The position numbers were made by a program, and so were the translations under genes. From Linnemannia schmuckeri (taxonomy: Eukaryota; Mortierellomycota; Mortierellomycetes; Mortierellales; Mortierellaceae), in the NCBI GenBank assembly GCA_029449235.1, contig JANATG010000005.1, positions 2,728,001 through 2,792,000 of the forward strand: 64,000 nucleotides of DNA, written 5' to 3'. Within the stretch, counting starts at the first letter, position 1, and each line of letters opens with the position of its first letter. Positions 1 to 14,301 of the stretch are shown here, piece after piece. The notes beneath the pieces were generated by a model, which saw only the letters and a list, made by a program, of their open reading frames with translations, was not told the DNA's origin and made no database searches.

Positions 1-3000
1 GGCAGAACTCCTTGATCTCGGCGGTGTCGACCTGCTCACCGTTGCAAATGAACTGCTCGGTGAAGGCATCGGTGGCGAGGCAGTTGTTGAACTGACTCTC
101 CTCCGAGGGGAACCAGAGCTTGTAGTAGAACTCCTTGATTCGCTCGTTGCGGCCCTCCATGACCTCGTGGATAGGGGCATAGCCCTTTTCGGGAGTGTAG
201 TGGAAGAGGAGGGGGAAGGGGATCAAGCGGTCGCCGTTCTTCTCGACCAAAACAACCTCGATAAGCTCGTTGGGCTGAAGGCGGGCACGGAGCGAGGGCG
301 ACAAGTCGTTAGACTTGCTCGAGGCCGACCAGGAGCGACGGTCGTAGACGGTGACAGTGTGAAGCTTATCCTCGGTGTACTCAAAGTGGACAGCCTGTGA
401 GACACGGGGACGGAAGATGCGAGCGAGGGGGTTGTTCAAGAACTTCTTACCCTGAATGACAGTGGGGGCGGTCATCAAGGCGCGGAACCAAGAGGGATCT
501 TGGCCGGCGAGATACTCGAGCCAGTCCTCGGAATTGGGGAGGCTGGACTCCAACATCGAGGTCTCGATCATCTTGACCTTGCCGTTGTCGTAGTGCTCGA
601 CCTTGACCAGGGGAGCAATGGCGTTCAAAGCAGCCTCGAAACGAGCGGGCTTGCCACCAAAGTACTCGACTTGGGGGATGGAGGCATCGTCGTTGTTGTA
701 GTAACGCTCCTTGAGGGAAGCAATGTGGCTATGGAAGATTCCATCGAGAATGTCCTTGACAGGCTCGTCGACCTTGGTAGCGTAACGGACGGCGGCGGGT
801 CCCTGGAGAATACAGGTACGCTGGACATCCTGGTCGACGACAGCAGCCAAATCCTCGGCCTGCCAGAGAGAATCCTTCTTGAACCAAACCTCAAAGTCCT
901 TGTCGAGAACGGGGATGAAGGGAACAGGTTTCTGGCCACGGCGGTTCATAAGGAAGAGGAAGTATCCGACATCTTCGGTGGTGAGAAGCTGAGTCTTGGT
1001 CAGGGGGTAGGTGTTGATGAACTCCTGAGCAAACTCGAAGGGAATATCCAACTGGGAGTAGGTCTGGACGATCGAGTTCTTCTCGACACCGACGAAACGC
1101 TCCTCGATGCGGCGGAGAACATCACCCAAAAGGTTGCGGTGGGAGTGGTCGATCCAGCGCTCCTCGTGCTTAATGAAAAGCAACTCCATGAGACGGTTAA
1201 TGACCTCCTCGTAGGTCATATCCTGCAAGTCAGCAACACTGCCATTGGCCTTCTTACCGAACCAGACCTATTATTCATATTAACATACATCGTTAGTTAA
1301 CCGGAAACGCACGCATAAAGGTGCAGTAAACATATCTGATTACAGCGTGCACAAGTACCTTCTGGAAATCGGCGTTAAGGCGCTTGATGATATAGTCCTT
1401 TTTGGCCAAGAGAGCAGGGGCGCGCTTGTCCTTGGGAAGACTAAAGATGGTGTCGTCCATCTCCTTCCAAAGCTTGACTCCGCGAGTGGCAATCTTGTGG
1501 ATGGGCTCGCCCAACTCGGAACGAACGGTCATGACACCACCGGTGGGGCCCTTGTAGGTCTTCTCCCACTCGGAATCATCGACACCGGGAGCATCGACAA
1601 TAGCCTGCTTGACGCCAAGCGAAGCCATACCCTCCTTGGCAACCATGACACGGGAACCAAAGAGCATACCGTCAAAAGGCATGGGAGGATAATCCATCTG
1701 GACAGACCAGTCACCGGTGAGGTAGGGGTAAGTGTCCTCAGCACCACCGAATCCAGATCCTGCAACAAGAACAACATTGGGATGGCGACGGATGGCAGAG
1801 TAGGTCTCCAGGATAGGCTGGTGGAAATCCTCGAAACTGTGATGTCCTCCGGCACGACCACCGGTCCATTGGAGAATGATAGGCATCTCGGGGTGGGCGG
1901 CGGCAATGGCCAAGACCTGGCGGATGGACTCAACCGAACCGGGCTTAAACGAGATGTGGCGGATGCCAGCCTCGAGCATGTCAGTAATAAATTCGTTGGC
2001 AACCTCGAGCGAGGGAACGCCAGCAGCACAGCAGAAACCCTCCATGGGGAGACCCTCGCGACGGAGCTTGGGCACCAAGGGAGCCTGGAAGCCCCACTGA
2101 CGGACGTTGATGAACAAGGTATTCAAAGTGATACCGGCACCGGGGGTAGTGAGGTGCATGATCTTCTTAACCTTGCTACGGACAGCAGCCTCGTTGTAGT
2201 GTCCACCTCCAGCCAACTCGATGTGATAACCGGCGTTCATGACAGCGCTGACAAAGCCCTCGTTAACGGTCGAAGGGGTCATACCAGCGACCATCAGTGG
2301 GGGCTTGGCGAGGAGGCGGGACATGCGGGTGTCGATATGGATCTCGCCGGTAACGGAGCGGACGAGCTTGGGCTGGAACTCGCTGGCCCAGTTAGGGGCG
2401 TAGCGGAGGGCGGCAGGGTTGGCGTCAAAGAGGTCGGGCTTGTAGGAGAGCTCACGGTTGACGCCCTCGGTGGCGCCAGCAAGGATGACCTGGACACCAG
2501 TGCCATCCTTGTTGCGGGCCGTCAAAGAGCCGACGCCGGAGGACCCACCAGGTCCGAAATCAATCACGTGAGTCAATCCAGCCATAGCAGTGGCCTTCTC
2601 CCAGTGGACGGGGAGAGAGCAGATTTGGTTGACAAGATCCATGGTAATAGTGGCTGATCCAGCGATATCCTTTCCAGAGTCGGTCGAGAAGACGGGGATA
2701 GTCATGGCGCGGGGATCAAAGCTCAAGTCATAGCTGGCAATATCCTTCTCAACAAGGGCTGCAACACCATCCAAGTAGGAAGAGTGGAAGGGGGCAGTGA
2801 TGGGCAAGAAACGAGACGAGAACTTGACCTTTCTCTGCGAGAAGGGGACACGTCCTTGCTCAAGACCGGTGGGAGCCTTGAGCTTGCGAAGGGCCAAGTT
2901 GAGACCATAGAGAGACTGAGGGGGACCGGTGCAGATAGACGAACGGGGTCCATTGATGAGCGCAATCTTGATCTTGCGATCCTCGGGAAGATGGCGGTTG

Positions 3001-5239
3001 GTGGCCTCGACGTACTTTTGAACCTCGGAGGCACGGAGGGAGTTGACGACCAACATGGGGGTGGGGTTACCCTCGTTGTTGGAGAGCGAGTCCTGGAGAA
3101 TGGCGGGGTTGAGGGTAGTTTGGGGGTAGACCTCCTGGGAGCGAGTTCCGATCCAGAACAACAGACCGAGAGCCTTGCGCGAGTTGGCAAAGAAGTCGTC
3201 AAAGGTGGCGGACGAGGAGATGACAACGGACGAGATGATACCCTGGGAGTGTCCAGTCGAGCCCAAAATAACATCACGAAGCTGCGCGGGAGTTTGATCG
3301 AGCACCTATTATTATTATTTACCGTCCAAGAGAGTATTAGTTGGTATCCTTGAAATATACAAAAGATTTTTCCTGTTGGAGAGAAATTCTACTTCTCAAT
3401 AGTGCGGAAGAGCTGAAAAAGACGCAAAAGACAAAAAGAGAAGAAAAGAAGCGTACCTTGAGCATAACATAGTAATGCATCAACTGAACAAGACCGATCA
3501 AAGGAAGCGAAACAGGGGCAGAAACAAGGTAAGCAACATCAGGCTTAGAATCCGGGTTTCTCAGCCAGCCCATGACATCAAGCCCCTTGGAATGAAAAAC
3601 AGAAGCATCCTCGGAACGAGCATGATCGCGCAAGACGGCGGCCATGTCCTCGATGTAGTCCTGGACCAGGGTGGTATAGGTGGTGTAGATGTCAGCGAGC
3701 TCGTCAAAGTACTCCTCGATGTTGCCCTGTCCGCCAAATATGGCAAAGATCTTTGCCGAGCCGTCGTGTGCGGCGGCAAAGAGAGCCGAGGTTGGAGGAG
3801 TGTAGTCCTCGTTGGAGAGGACTTCCATGGCACGGAGGAAGGCCAGGGCGGAGAAGAAGGCGTTCATGATGATGACGCGGGTATCCTTGGTAAGGGCGCG
3901 GGTGACGACGTGGATATCATTTCCTCGGAGGTATTTGGTGACGAAGAATAGGAACACTGTCTTTAACACAGGCACAAACTGGAGCGACTGGTCGTTCTAT
4001 TTCGTGCAATGTAAAGGAAGTAGGTGGTTGTTGTTAGTGAGTATTGCTTTCTACCCCCTCTTTTCATATTGTTGAGTCGCAAAAAAAAGAGACACCTCCC
4101 GTGGGAAACCAGCGAAGAAATCGCCGCTGAAAATAAAGTTTGTGGTTGATTCCCCTCTTCTTTTTGTTGCACCCAAAAAAGATTTCGACAAAAAAGATTC
4201 CGCCCCCACTCAACCAACAACAACAACACCCAATTTTGACCAAAGGGAAGAGAAAGAATGAAAGACAACCACTACCATTTTCACCACATCCATCTCTCTC
4301 CTTTTCATTATTTTCAAAGAAAAAAAAAGACCTTCCCTCTCCCTTGGCTTTTGCTCTCCTTTCGTTCGTCAATTGAAAAAACAAAAAAAGCAGGCCCCCC
4401 CCCCCCCCCTCCCCTTCCTCCTCCTTCCCTCCCCAAAGAAACTGAGAAAAGAAGCAAGGAACAAGTGCCATTGCCAAGAAAGAAAGAAACAGCCCGCTGC
4501 TGCAGTGACCAATCACTCATATCACCTTCTGTATTTACTTCCATGTCTTCTACTCTGTAATGACAATAGTCACAACTGTCGATCGTTTGAGCAGTTTTAA
4601 AAAGATACAACCGAGTAACCAATTTCGCGCTCAACTGCTTCTCTCACTCTCTTTTGCTATGGGTAGGTGCTCTTTAAGTGTATCATATCTCACACTTCTT
4701 GTTCCATCAATCCTGATCCTGTCCATCGGCCAAATCCTTTCTTTGTTGGGGCAAAGTACAAAAATCAAATAAAAAAGAAAGCGCGCGCCTTCCTTGCAAC
4801 ATGGTCGTCGTATGTCAATGGTAACACAAATTATCGAATCCCAAAGCAAAAAAAACAAAAAAAGCAAAGAAAAGTAAAACAAAACGTCCAAAAATCCTAA
4901 TGAATCCCTTATGGACCTTTCCTTGATTGCGATCCAAGTTGTCCTTTGTCCAATTGATGAAGCATTAATAATGATAAAGCAAAAAAATACCTGCTCGCAC
5001 TTGTCGGTGGCAAACTTGAGGAAACGAGCAACAAGCTCCATCTCGGGGGCCTGCTCATCAGCAGCACCCTCGACGGGGGTAGCGACAACAGCAGACTCGG
5101 TCGACGAGATCAAGAATTCCTCACGCAATTGCTCAGCAGCGAGCCAGACATCGGAAGCAACGAGGATCGAGACCTCGGAGGTGCCCTGCTTGAGGGTCAA
5201 AGGACGAGTCAGGGTGTTGGACTGCATGCTGGTCGTCAT
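1..5239 (-). CDS. FAS1: Fatty acid synthase subunit beta, N-terminal part (truncated at window edge)
   Basis: This is the beta chain of the cytosolic fungal type I fatty acid synthase, which loads acetyl groups and carries out enoyl reduction and dehydration. Exons on the minus strand are 5239-4991, 3996-3457, 3305-1359 and 1267-1, all joined in phase, giving 1334 residues before the window ends. The start MTTSM matches the usual N-terminal RPLTL context of fungal beta chains. The acetyltransferase nucleophile lies in GHSQG (Ser283). The enoyl reductase domain follows at about residue 600 with an AGMTP motif and a GGHHSFED active-site histidine. The visible sequence stops at the entry to the dehydratase region, so the malonyl/palmitoyl transferase lies outside. 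Introns are 994, 151 and 91 bp; the first is unusually long. Whether this chain is fused to the alpha subunit cannot be seen. Confidence 0.97.
4395..4409. repeat. C15 homopolymer inside FAS1 intron 1
   Basis: A run of 15 C on the plus strand reads as G15 in the FAS1 pre-mRNA. It is followed by further C-rich blocks on the plus strand, so the transcript has several G runs close together. It lies inside the 994-bp first intron (3997-4990). Confidence 0.9.
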
Positions 5240-5700
5240 ATTATTGAGGTGGTAGTTGTTTTGGGTGAAGGTAAAATGCAAGAGGAAGAGATGGGTTAAA
5301 AGCTTCTTTGAAAAGGGTTGTGGGAAGTGTTTCTTTGATGAAGCGATAGACAAGATTGAATGCAACTTTTCAATGGTTTGTTATCGTCAAGAAAGAATTA
5401 GAAGTTTTTGGGGGTGGAGAAAGGAGGATGAGATATGCAACGGAATGAAAGGGATTATGCGAGTAAGAAATCAAAAGGGTCTATGCAAGAGAAAATAAAA
5501 AACAAAAAAAAATAACGAGAAGTGAGAATGAGAGAGAGGAAGAGATGCGGAATGAGAGGAAGAGAGAAAAGAGGAATGAGCAACGGAAGGAGGGAGGAGA
5601 GAAGAGGAGGGAGGATAAAGGGAGAGGAGAGAAGAAAAAAAAGGAAAAGAAGCGAGAAGCGGAAAGTAATATACAGCAAAAAGTAGGGGAACCCAAAAAA
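5240..5700 (-). promoter_or_regulatory. FAS1 upstream region with CT-rich tract
   Basis: The plus strand is almost pure purine from about 5515 to 5680, so the FAS1 sense strand has a long CT tract ending roughly 280 bp before the start codon. Similar sense-strand pyrimidine tracts precede most other genes in this window, and I read it as core promoter or transcription start region. I see no clear TATA box. Confidence 0.55.
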
Positions 5701-8700
5701 ATTGAAATGCCACCAACAAAAACGACGATAAGTTTTGAACGCAATATGTGTACGATCTGAAAGGAGCACTAGAAGGATAACAAAGGGGGTGGACGGACAA
5801 GGGACAAAAGAATGCGGACACCCAAAAAGTATCGATGAAGGGGATCCATCCAACAAACACTACTTCTGGCAACAAAAGAGGGTTATTTTGTGTGGGGGCC
5901 AAAGCGAATTTTGTTTGAGACGCAGGCCATACGATGATGGGTAGATTCCGCTTTCAATTCGTGTGTGATTCGCTCCTACCAATGTTCATTTACAGATCAC
6001 TGATAAAAAAAATCTTTCTGGTGAATGAAACCCAGCCAAAGAGGACAATGCCCCCAACATTTGAGGCTGATCCAGGGCAAGGTCGCCATTCGACACTGAT
6101 CAACTATTCTACTCTATCCCTCTTCCTGTTCTCTTGCTGTCCTTCAACAACACACTACACTCGACTCAATACCCAACGTAAAACAACAAGGACAAGAACT
6201 CAGCAAGATAAATGTCTTTACTCCCTCTCTCTCTCCACAACAAAAACCTGGAGGTCAAGGACTCCGCTGCATTGCGGGATGGGATCCAAGGCGGATGTAT
6301 TGGCCCCTGGTTGGCTACGATCCACTCTTTTCCAACCTCTTCGCTGTCTGCTGCCTTTACCCTTGTTGCTTTTGGCACAAAGAGAAAGAAAGAATAAAGG
6401 ATTATTTATCAATCAACATTCAATCCAGCACAATATTTTGTTGCTTCTTTTCTGCAACTTCTTTGTGGGCAATCATCTAGATCTAACAGGGCTCAACGAA
6501 GTGCTTGTAGATAGATACGAGAAAAAAAAAGTGGAGGGGGAACGGTATACAGCAGCAACAACAACAACCACAAAATTACAACATCGCGTCGACGAGTGTG
6601 TTGGGTACAGGCCTGTGTGCCTGTGTAGTGTGCGTATAGACCATGGCTCGGATGTATTCTGCTAGAGAAGATAAGCGTTTTTTCTGATCATCCCTTGATG
6701 AGAAACTAACCTAGTACAGCAGCCAAAAGGAAAAAAACTAAGCCAACGTGGGTGGCATATCTCCTGGTTGTGCCACCAAAAGGCAAAAAAAAAGGTGAGC
6801 TCAACAAAGCAAAAAAAAAAAGGCACACACTCCTTTTACTTCTCGGATGAAACGAACGTCGAGTGACTGCCAAAACGATAAATAATTTAAATAATTCGCT
6901 TTTCTTCGCCCCAAGAATTTTATTATCGGCCGCCCCAAGATCAGGGCCTTCACTTACTTGGTGAAGGGAAAAGGAAGCAGAGAGGGAAGAGAGAGCCAAC
7001 TACAACCGCCCGTTTACAAAAGGGCACTTGCAAAGAAACGAAGGGCGGGGGAAACGGATCGTCTCGTTTTGGACATTTCCAGCAAAAAGGAACAAAAAAA
7101 GACAAAAAAAACAAATAAATACTAATCGTCGTTGTCGAATTCGCCACCATGGGGGAGAGGACAGCCATGCGTCTCCCCACCCCCATTTCCTCATCCGTGG
7201 TCCCCCAATGCTACAAGCACACCTACGCAAATACAATTATCACTTTATCATGATTGTTGGCAATCATCCCTTAGCATTATTTGTTTTGCTGTTGTAGGAA
7301 AGTGCCGAGCCGCACTGATACGGAAACGGAGGAAAAAGGGAGGAAGGCTGGTGTGCCAAGCTTGTTAGCCATACAAGGCACAGACCATGGGCGTTGATAT
7401 CATTGTGGTATGTGAAAATACGACCCCTCAACTCCCAACCGACATAGGAAAAAAGCAGAAACAAAAGGTTTATGTCTTTGCACATTTAGATATACAAGAT
7501 CCATACTCGTCCATCGATTCCAAACTCGTTATCTCTTTCTACGAACGAGGATCTAAACGTTCATTCGTAAGAGCACAAGCTCACCCCCTCCGTTGTTCAT
7601 CCCATTGATGGATTAGATAACTCTTCCCTGTCCCTGAGAGGCACAACTCCAAAATTTCATGTATCTCCCTGGCTCAAGCGTAACGCCTCTCTCTCCCATT
7701 TTCCCTCCCCACCTCGCACCCACAGAGAGAGTGACCCAAACTTGCTCTCTCACTTGCTCTCTTGTCCGAACTACTGGCTGCCTACGATGCAAAACGAGCT
7801 GACATTCCGTCCATTCAATGATTTTTGACACCCATCCTTCTATACACTCTCAGTGACAGAAAACTTTTCCAGACATATGCACGGGCTTTGAGTTCAAAAC
7901 ACATGCTACTTCCTTCCTACATCACAGCCTGTCACCCGCCATTACCCTCGCCTGTTCTCTACTCTTTTTCTTTTCTCTTCGTTTATTTCATTTTACGAGT
8001 CATACGTTGCTCGTATGCGCATGTCACTCTACTATGGGCACAGGCACAGGAAACTCAACTTGTTTATCCTCCTCTAAGCCATAGATCGGTGAGACCGAGC
8101 AAGAGTACCCTCCAAGTCTCTCTCTCTCTTTCTGCAAGCGACATGACATTTTTTGAATGTCCATGACAAACATGCATGTACAGTAATTGTACAGTCAATC
8201 CTCTTGAAGCAACAGGCCTTTGAAACTACCTGCAAGTGTCCTGTGGTTTTTTTTTTTGACATCTTCATTTACCCTATGCACTGTGGCGAGATGGAAAAAA
8301 AAAAGTACACATTGATGACCTACGCCCTACATCTCATTCTTTCACCACTAGACTACCTATCCTCCGACACCTGTTCTCTGTTCCCACCCTTCCTGCCCTC
8401 AGTTCTCAAACCCCTACCGTCCGATGTTTGATAGCTTTGGACCAACCCGGACCATTAGATAGATGGTGGTTTGGGTGAGAAAAAAATGATTGTGAGACTT
8501 TTGAGGCGTACATGCATTCGTTGTGTTTTATTTGCTTCACTAGGGAGCAAGAGTACATCGCTTTGTCCACACAATAAAGCGCTCGCGACTCGGGTCCCCC
8601 CTCTTCCCAAACTAAGTGCTATATGAATGAGTAAGGACTGGGAAACGAACGCGAGTCAGACGACTAGATGTAAACGAAGATATAGGCCTAGGAAAGGCGG

Positions 8701-9690
8701 CCTTATTATCAGGGTGGGTTGGCATAAAATACCATTTTGGTCACAATAGGTTGAGATGTGTGGCAAAAAAAAAGATTGGTGGCGCTCTTGTCTAAATGTC
8801 CTAGGACTACATTACGCGTAGTATTCTGCGTCCTATCGGTCCACTCCCAACGAAATATGAGCGACTGAAAAAACCTTCGTCTTTCTCGATGGCTTTACAA
8901 CTCTTTGTCCAGCCATTGTTCTCTTCTGTTCTCTTCTCTTACTTTCTCACCCAACGTTTTGACTTTTCTCGATGAATTATGGCCATGGCCCGCTTCTTTC
9001 AAATAATAATTTTGATTTTCCCCAACCGTGATCTTCTCATAAGCCCCTTCATGCCTTTCCAGTGACCAACTAACAAATGGCGCTTTTAGATGCTGTGTGT
9101 GTGTTCACCCCTTCTCTAAATTAGAATTTTTTATGTTATTTTTTCGGAGTGTCTAAAAACCCCGAGGGAAAGAAAAAAAAAAGAGTACCAGCCCACCAAC
9201 CCATCTCCTCTTTTATTTCGCTGGCGAATCATATGAGGTATCCAATCAAATGTGTGAGAAAAGCCGTAAATTGCATTTAAACACTTTCTGCCCCCTGATA
9301 ACGTGCCCTTCCTACCCTATTGGTATTCATCCAAAGGAAGAGGAGAGATGATGGAGGACCGTAGTGTGCCTTCATCCCTATTTCACTTTTATTGTTGATC
9401 ATGTCCGAAGAAGCCAACGATAGAAATGACCAATGAATACTCTCCTACAATTGATCTTCGCATTTGTTCTTGAAATAGATAGAAGGGCAATAGCAGTACT
9501 AATAAAAGAAGCGTGATCGTTGTAACAATAAGAACGAAAATAATAGATGGAGGTGTGAACGAATTGCAGGAAAAGGAGACGATAGTACAATGAGACAATA
9601 GGACAATAATAGCATCCAGAATAAAAAAGCAGGTGGCAAAAGCATATAGAAAAAAAACGGAGATCGAAGGAGACCGAGAACGTGAGTGAG

Positions 9691-9735
9691 GGGCGGCAAA
9701 AAAAGGAGGGCGGCAAAAAAGGAGGGCGGCAAAAT
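9691..9735. repeat. Tandem repeat, about 16-bp unit, three copies
   Basis: Three consecutive copies of a GGGCGGCAAAA-type unit joined by AAAGGA. The unit is 16-17 bp and the last copy is incomplete. It stands out from the AT-rich surroundings by its GGGCGGC cores. No function is evident. Confidence 0.85.
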
Positions 9736-11222
9736 AGAAAGGCACGCACACACATCCCATTTCTCGTTCTGGTTCTCTATTACATTTTACATACCAGAGC
9801 ACTTTGTCTCGTTCTCATTCTCCTTTCTACGAAGTTTGAGACTCATGTGCCGATGGGGAGGGATATGAATGGATGGATGGGATGGGGCGCTATTGGATGG
9901 TGTAATACGGTCTCTCACCCTCAAAAAAAAGTGCGACTGAAGGACCTAATTTAAAAAAACAGGAAAAAAAGGTGATCGACTCTTATTTCGCAAATGAAGA
10001 AAGCCTACAACCTTGGCTGCGTATGTGTGTGTGTGTGTATGCGAATGTATTTGTTTCCCATCTGGACGCTTACATGCTTGTGCATGCTCGATTATTCGCC
10101 CTTGTTTTTGTTTCTGCTTTGTAGCATCCGATGAATGATAAAAATAACCTTAAGTCGCCGTTAGTTAGTGAGCCATTTTCGCCTTTCTTGCATGCCTTTA
10201 TATTTTCTCTGTTGTCTTGTTTCTCGGTGATCATTCAAGGACAATCCGCAAACACCATTGAACAAACAAAGTTTTGGAGCATTGATTTGCGACGGGTTAG
10301 AAAACAGGTGCTATGGGTTCAACCTGCGCTGCTGCTCGCATCAAAAACGGGTTCTCGACAAATTACATCTCTATAGGTACCTTTCGCCTCGTCTATGTAA
10401 TTGTAGTACATGATACATCCAATCGAGGTACTCGTTCATTTGTCAGCCTACCTGGGTGTATGTCTGTATGTCTGTTTGTTTTGGCTGTGTGCGTTTCAAT
10501 AGCCATCATCCACCTTCAGCCTATCCGTTGGTTGTGCCCTTGTTCTCAACTCCGAGCATGCGTGTGGGCTTATGTTCTGCTACCCCTCCTCTCGTCCTCC
10601 CTCCTTCTCTCCCTCCCTCTCGATTGACTGCATTTCTGTACTGGAGTAAGCATTAGACAAATAAGATGATGTATGTGCATCAGGAGTATGACCAGGGCAG
10701 CTCAGTAATGACGCATGGGTCAAGTCTGCAAACAGTCAAAATAACCACATCCCTTCCCCTCTCTCTCGCTTCTCTTTTGCATCAAGAAAGAATGCAAAAT
10801 GACATGACATGATGAGGGCGCATGCCTCGTTCCTGGAAGATCGTTTTGTTTGGGTCTGAAATCGATGGTTGATGAGTGATAAACGATGGACGATGATGAT
10901 ACTTTTTACTTTAACTCTCTTCTCTTCCCCCCCGTCCCCGTCATAACGGTTGATTGAGTCGAACAAACAACAAACAACACAAACACGGACAGCGGTTAAC
11001 AGGAGAAGGATAGACAGAGACAGGGGAAGAGACAGGGGACGTGAGAAACACGAGGTCCTCTTTGTCTTTACTGTTCAATTGTCTTGTTTTGTTTTGTTTT
11101 GTTTGTGTATGTGCATGCACGCCCTTCCTCCTCTCACTCTTTCTCTGTCTTTTTTTTTTCTTTTCTTTGTGCACCCAAGAATGGAGGGAGAGGAGGGTGG
11201 AGACCCCCGAAAGACGGACAAC

Positions 11223-11223
<1 letters not shown>

Positions 11224-11259
<36 letters not shown>
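11224..11259. repeat. A36 homopolymer
   Basis: A run of 36 A on the plus strand, followed by A/G-rich sequence. It could be a tract expanded by slippage or the tail of an old retroposed sequence. No coding sequence is recognisable on its 5' side. Confidence 0.9.
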
Positions 11260-11261
<2 letters not shown>

Positions 11262-11882
11262 AAGAGAGCAAAATAAGAAAGACTAGACCAAAGAGGGAAG
11301 GCTTACCTTACTTCGTACTTCGACCTGCAAAGGCGTGACAGGACCATCATCATCGACCAACAGCAAATAACTCCATCATGGATTGATGTGCGCTAGTCAA
11401 ACAAAGAAGAAGAAAATAAAAAAGGAGGAAATGGCGAAGGGTAAAGAAAAAGAGGGGCGCCATAGATGGGCCGTAGGGATTGGGCTTATTTGCTTGTCTA
11501 CCTTTTTGGCTGGGCTTTGTCTGGTTTAGTTTGTTTGGGTGGTTGGTTGACCCCACTTCTTTTTTGGTTGGTACTTTTAATTGCATTCCGTTAGATTGTG
11601 CAGTTTGTTTTGCCATGCATACTCTCATACATCGTTTATAAACAAAGCCGACCCTTGTGGAGTCGACTTTTGACTTGACTCAATGAGGGCTAGAGGGTGG
11701 AGCTTTGCACACAAACGAGAGAAAACAAGAAAAGGGCTGGATCCCATTCTGGATAATTAGGCATCCATTGTTTACAACATCCATTCACTCCATTCCATTC
11801 ATTTTATTCCTTCCCTCCCTTTTTTGTTTTATTTCCTCACACGCCTCCTTTCGCTCGACTCCTCTTTTTTTTTCCCTCTCTC

Positions 11883-11908
11883 TTTTTTTTTTTTTTTTTT
11901 TTTTTTTT
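11883..11908. repeat. T26 homopolymer
   Basis: A run of 26 T within a 200-bp CT-rich block on the plus strand. The block resembles the promoter tracts of other genes here, but the nearest ATG downstream (11998) opens only a 9-codon frame, so no gene is assigned. Confidence 0.85.
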
Positions 11909-14301
11909 GCCTTCGCTCGCCCCCTTTTTCCCTTTTTCCCTTTTCTCTTTCATTTGGGTAGTTCCTTCAACAAAGGAAAAAAAACAGGAGTTAACAAAAT
12001 GGTACTATTAGGTCAATTGGTCAAATAAATTTATTTCTGGCATTTGTTTGAACGATCGAGAAAGAGTAATTGGCGACAATGGAAGAGAAGAAAAGAACAA
12101 CGGGCAGACGGACAGATAGACACATATACAGAAGATAACAAATAACAACGACTTGAACAAAATAACCGACCCCGCGGCTAGGTCTTATTATGTATGTGCG
12201 TTGCGTATATATGTTGATAGAGTAAATAATCCGTTGGTTGTTTGGTCTGCGATACGTGAGTGAAATAGATTGCCTTTTCGACTTGACCAACTGACCGACC
12301 TGACCCAGCGCTGGATTTGTGTGAAATGAAAGAAAAGAATTGATTGCGAAAGGGGAGACAAAAAGAAAGAAGGAGAAGAAAAGAAGGGCAGGGCACACTT
12401 TCATAATACAGTAAACAAACATATACAGAAACGGGTTTTAGGGTTAGGCAAGATGGAAGACAGAGCTGTGGAAAGAGTGAGAGAGAGGGTGTCACGGTCA
12501 TGCTAGGACCAGACCGTGTCTGATTGGAGCAAAAAGCCGAGGCCCACTTTTTTTTTCACTTTTATTTATTCATATTCATCGATTTGCTGCTTTGTTTATA
12601 TGTCGATGAGGGTGCGAATGTGTTTATATGTTTGTGTTCATCTCTCCAAAGAAGAATGAGAAATGAGAAAAGAAAAAAAAAAAAAATTGCCCACCAGTGT
12701 ATCCTCGCCATCGTAAATAACAGTTTGCACACGCAATAACAAGAAAATGGTCCAATAAGAATAAGAATAATACAATATCTTCACAATCGCCATTGAATCA
12801 TTGGGCCAAGTTGATGAATGTCTGTCCGTAAAAAAAGATATGGTTATGGTTGAAAAAAAGTTGTGTGAGTGTGTCTGGTGCAACAGACAAGACAGAGAAG
12901 GCGGACAAGGACGGACAACTTGAAGGAGAGTTCAGTTTTTTTAGTTTTCTAATCCGGGTCTGCATCTCATGTTCTGGCTGGCTGTCCTGGCTAATCGTCT
13001 GGCTCCCTCTTTCTTGTCTTTTTTACACCTTCATCTGAGTTGCTGGTCCAAGTTAGTCCGGTCGGGTTCGGTCTCTGCTTAGAGTGCGCCTGTGTCGTTG
13101 TTGTTTTTGCTTGTATTGTGTTGTTGTTATGCGATTGCAATGTGATGTGATTTCTAACGGATGATTGCCTGCCTGCCCGCCTGTGCCTCGATGTCCTTTA
13201 GCTTTTAGAGTACTTCAAGTGAATAGAAGGAAGCACTGTTGGTTTTTGTGTTTATGCGTTTTGGATGTGTATGCCCCGCCAACTCCACTCTCAATTTTGT
13301 TTCTCAGCCAGCCCTTCGTCGTTCTTGTTGTTCTTCTTTACCCGAATGGATAGTCCGCATTACTCCCACATCGGGTCTTTATTGTTTATTTGTTGCTTAT
13401 TGTTCCTGCTTCCCGTTCTTGTTCTTCTTTTTCTTTGGTGGGTCTTCACGTCGTCTTTTTGTTCGTTCGCCGTTGTTCATCATCGTCATCGACGCCAAAT
13501 GCGCAAAAAAAACAGTAGGGAACTGATTGTCTTGACGACAATCACCATAACACAAACCGCACCACAGCGCCACCGAGTCGTCCCTTTTTTTATTTTATAC
13601 ATATCCAGTCTGGTGGCAGGCTAGAAACCCAGCCAACAGTCATCGTCTACTTTAGCAGCCAACAGAAGTGCAGTGCAGTCATCATCGAGAGGGCCATGAC
13701 GATTGGCAAAAGGCGGAGACACACTAATTATTATTTTGTTCTCATGTAGGTCGAATATGCGAAATAAAAAAAGAACCGCCTGTCCTGTCTTCTGTCTTTG
13801 CTTATGCTTCATGCTTATGTCCGCGTATCAATTTTTGTTTGTTGTTACAGATCGTCAACCGCCCCTCGCTGTACTGCTACTGTCCTTGTCCTTTGTCTTG
13901 TCCTGTCCTGTCCTGCCTGCAATACCTGCAATGCCTGTATTGTATTGCCTGCTTGGATGAATGGCTTGACCCCCTTCATCTCTGCTTCTCCTTTCTTTTT
14001 TGTTTTTTTCCTTTGGTCGTTTTCTGTCGTTTCTTTTTTGCCTGTGTGTCTGTATGTATGTATGTATGTATATATGTATGTGTGAGTATCCTCCTACTCC
14101 TCTACTCCTCCTACAACTCCTCCTCCTTGTTGTAGCCCCTCTTTTCCTGGTTCTTAATAGTTCATTATTATCCTTTTTATTAGCGGAGGGAGTAGTAGCA
14201 GCAGCAGCAGATAGACTTGTTCCTTTTTTTTCCTGTTTTTGTTTGCAAAGTGTGCATGAGTGTAGGAGTGAGTGGCAATGGGCATGTCTGTTGTCCTAAT
14301 A

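Noticed and set aside
1347..2657. 436-codon plus-strand frame
   Set aside because: It is entirely antisense to FAS1 exon 3, whose minus-strand product is clearly recognisable.
5934..6665. 243-codon plus-strand frame in the long intergenic region
   Set aside because: It has no recognisable motif, the composition is irregular and homopolymer-driven, and no consistent promoter tract or splice context supports it.
11700..12028. CT-rich promoter-like block followed by an ATG at 11998
   Set aside because: The ATG opens only a 9-codon frame and no spliced continuation was found.
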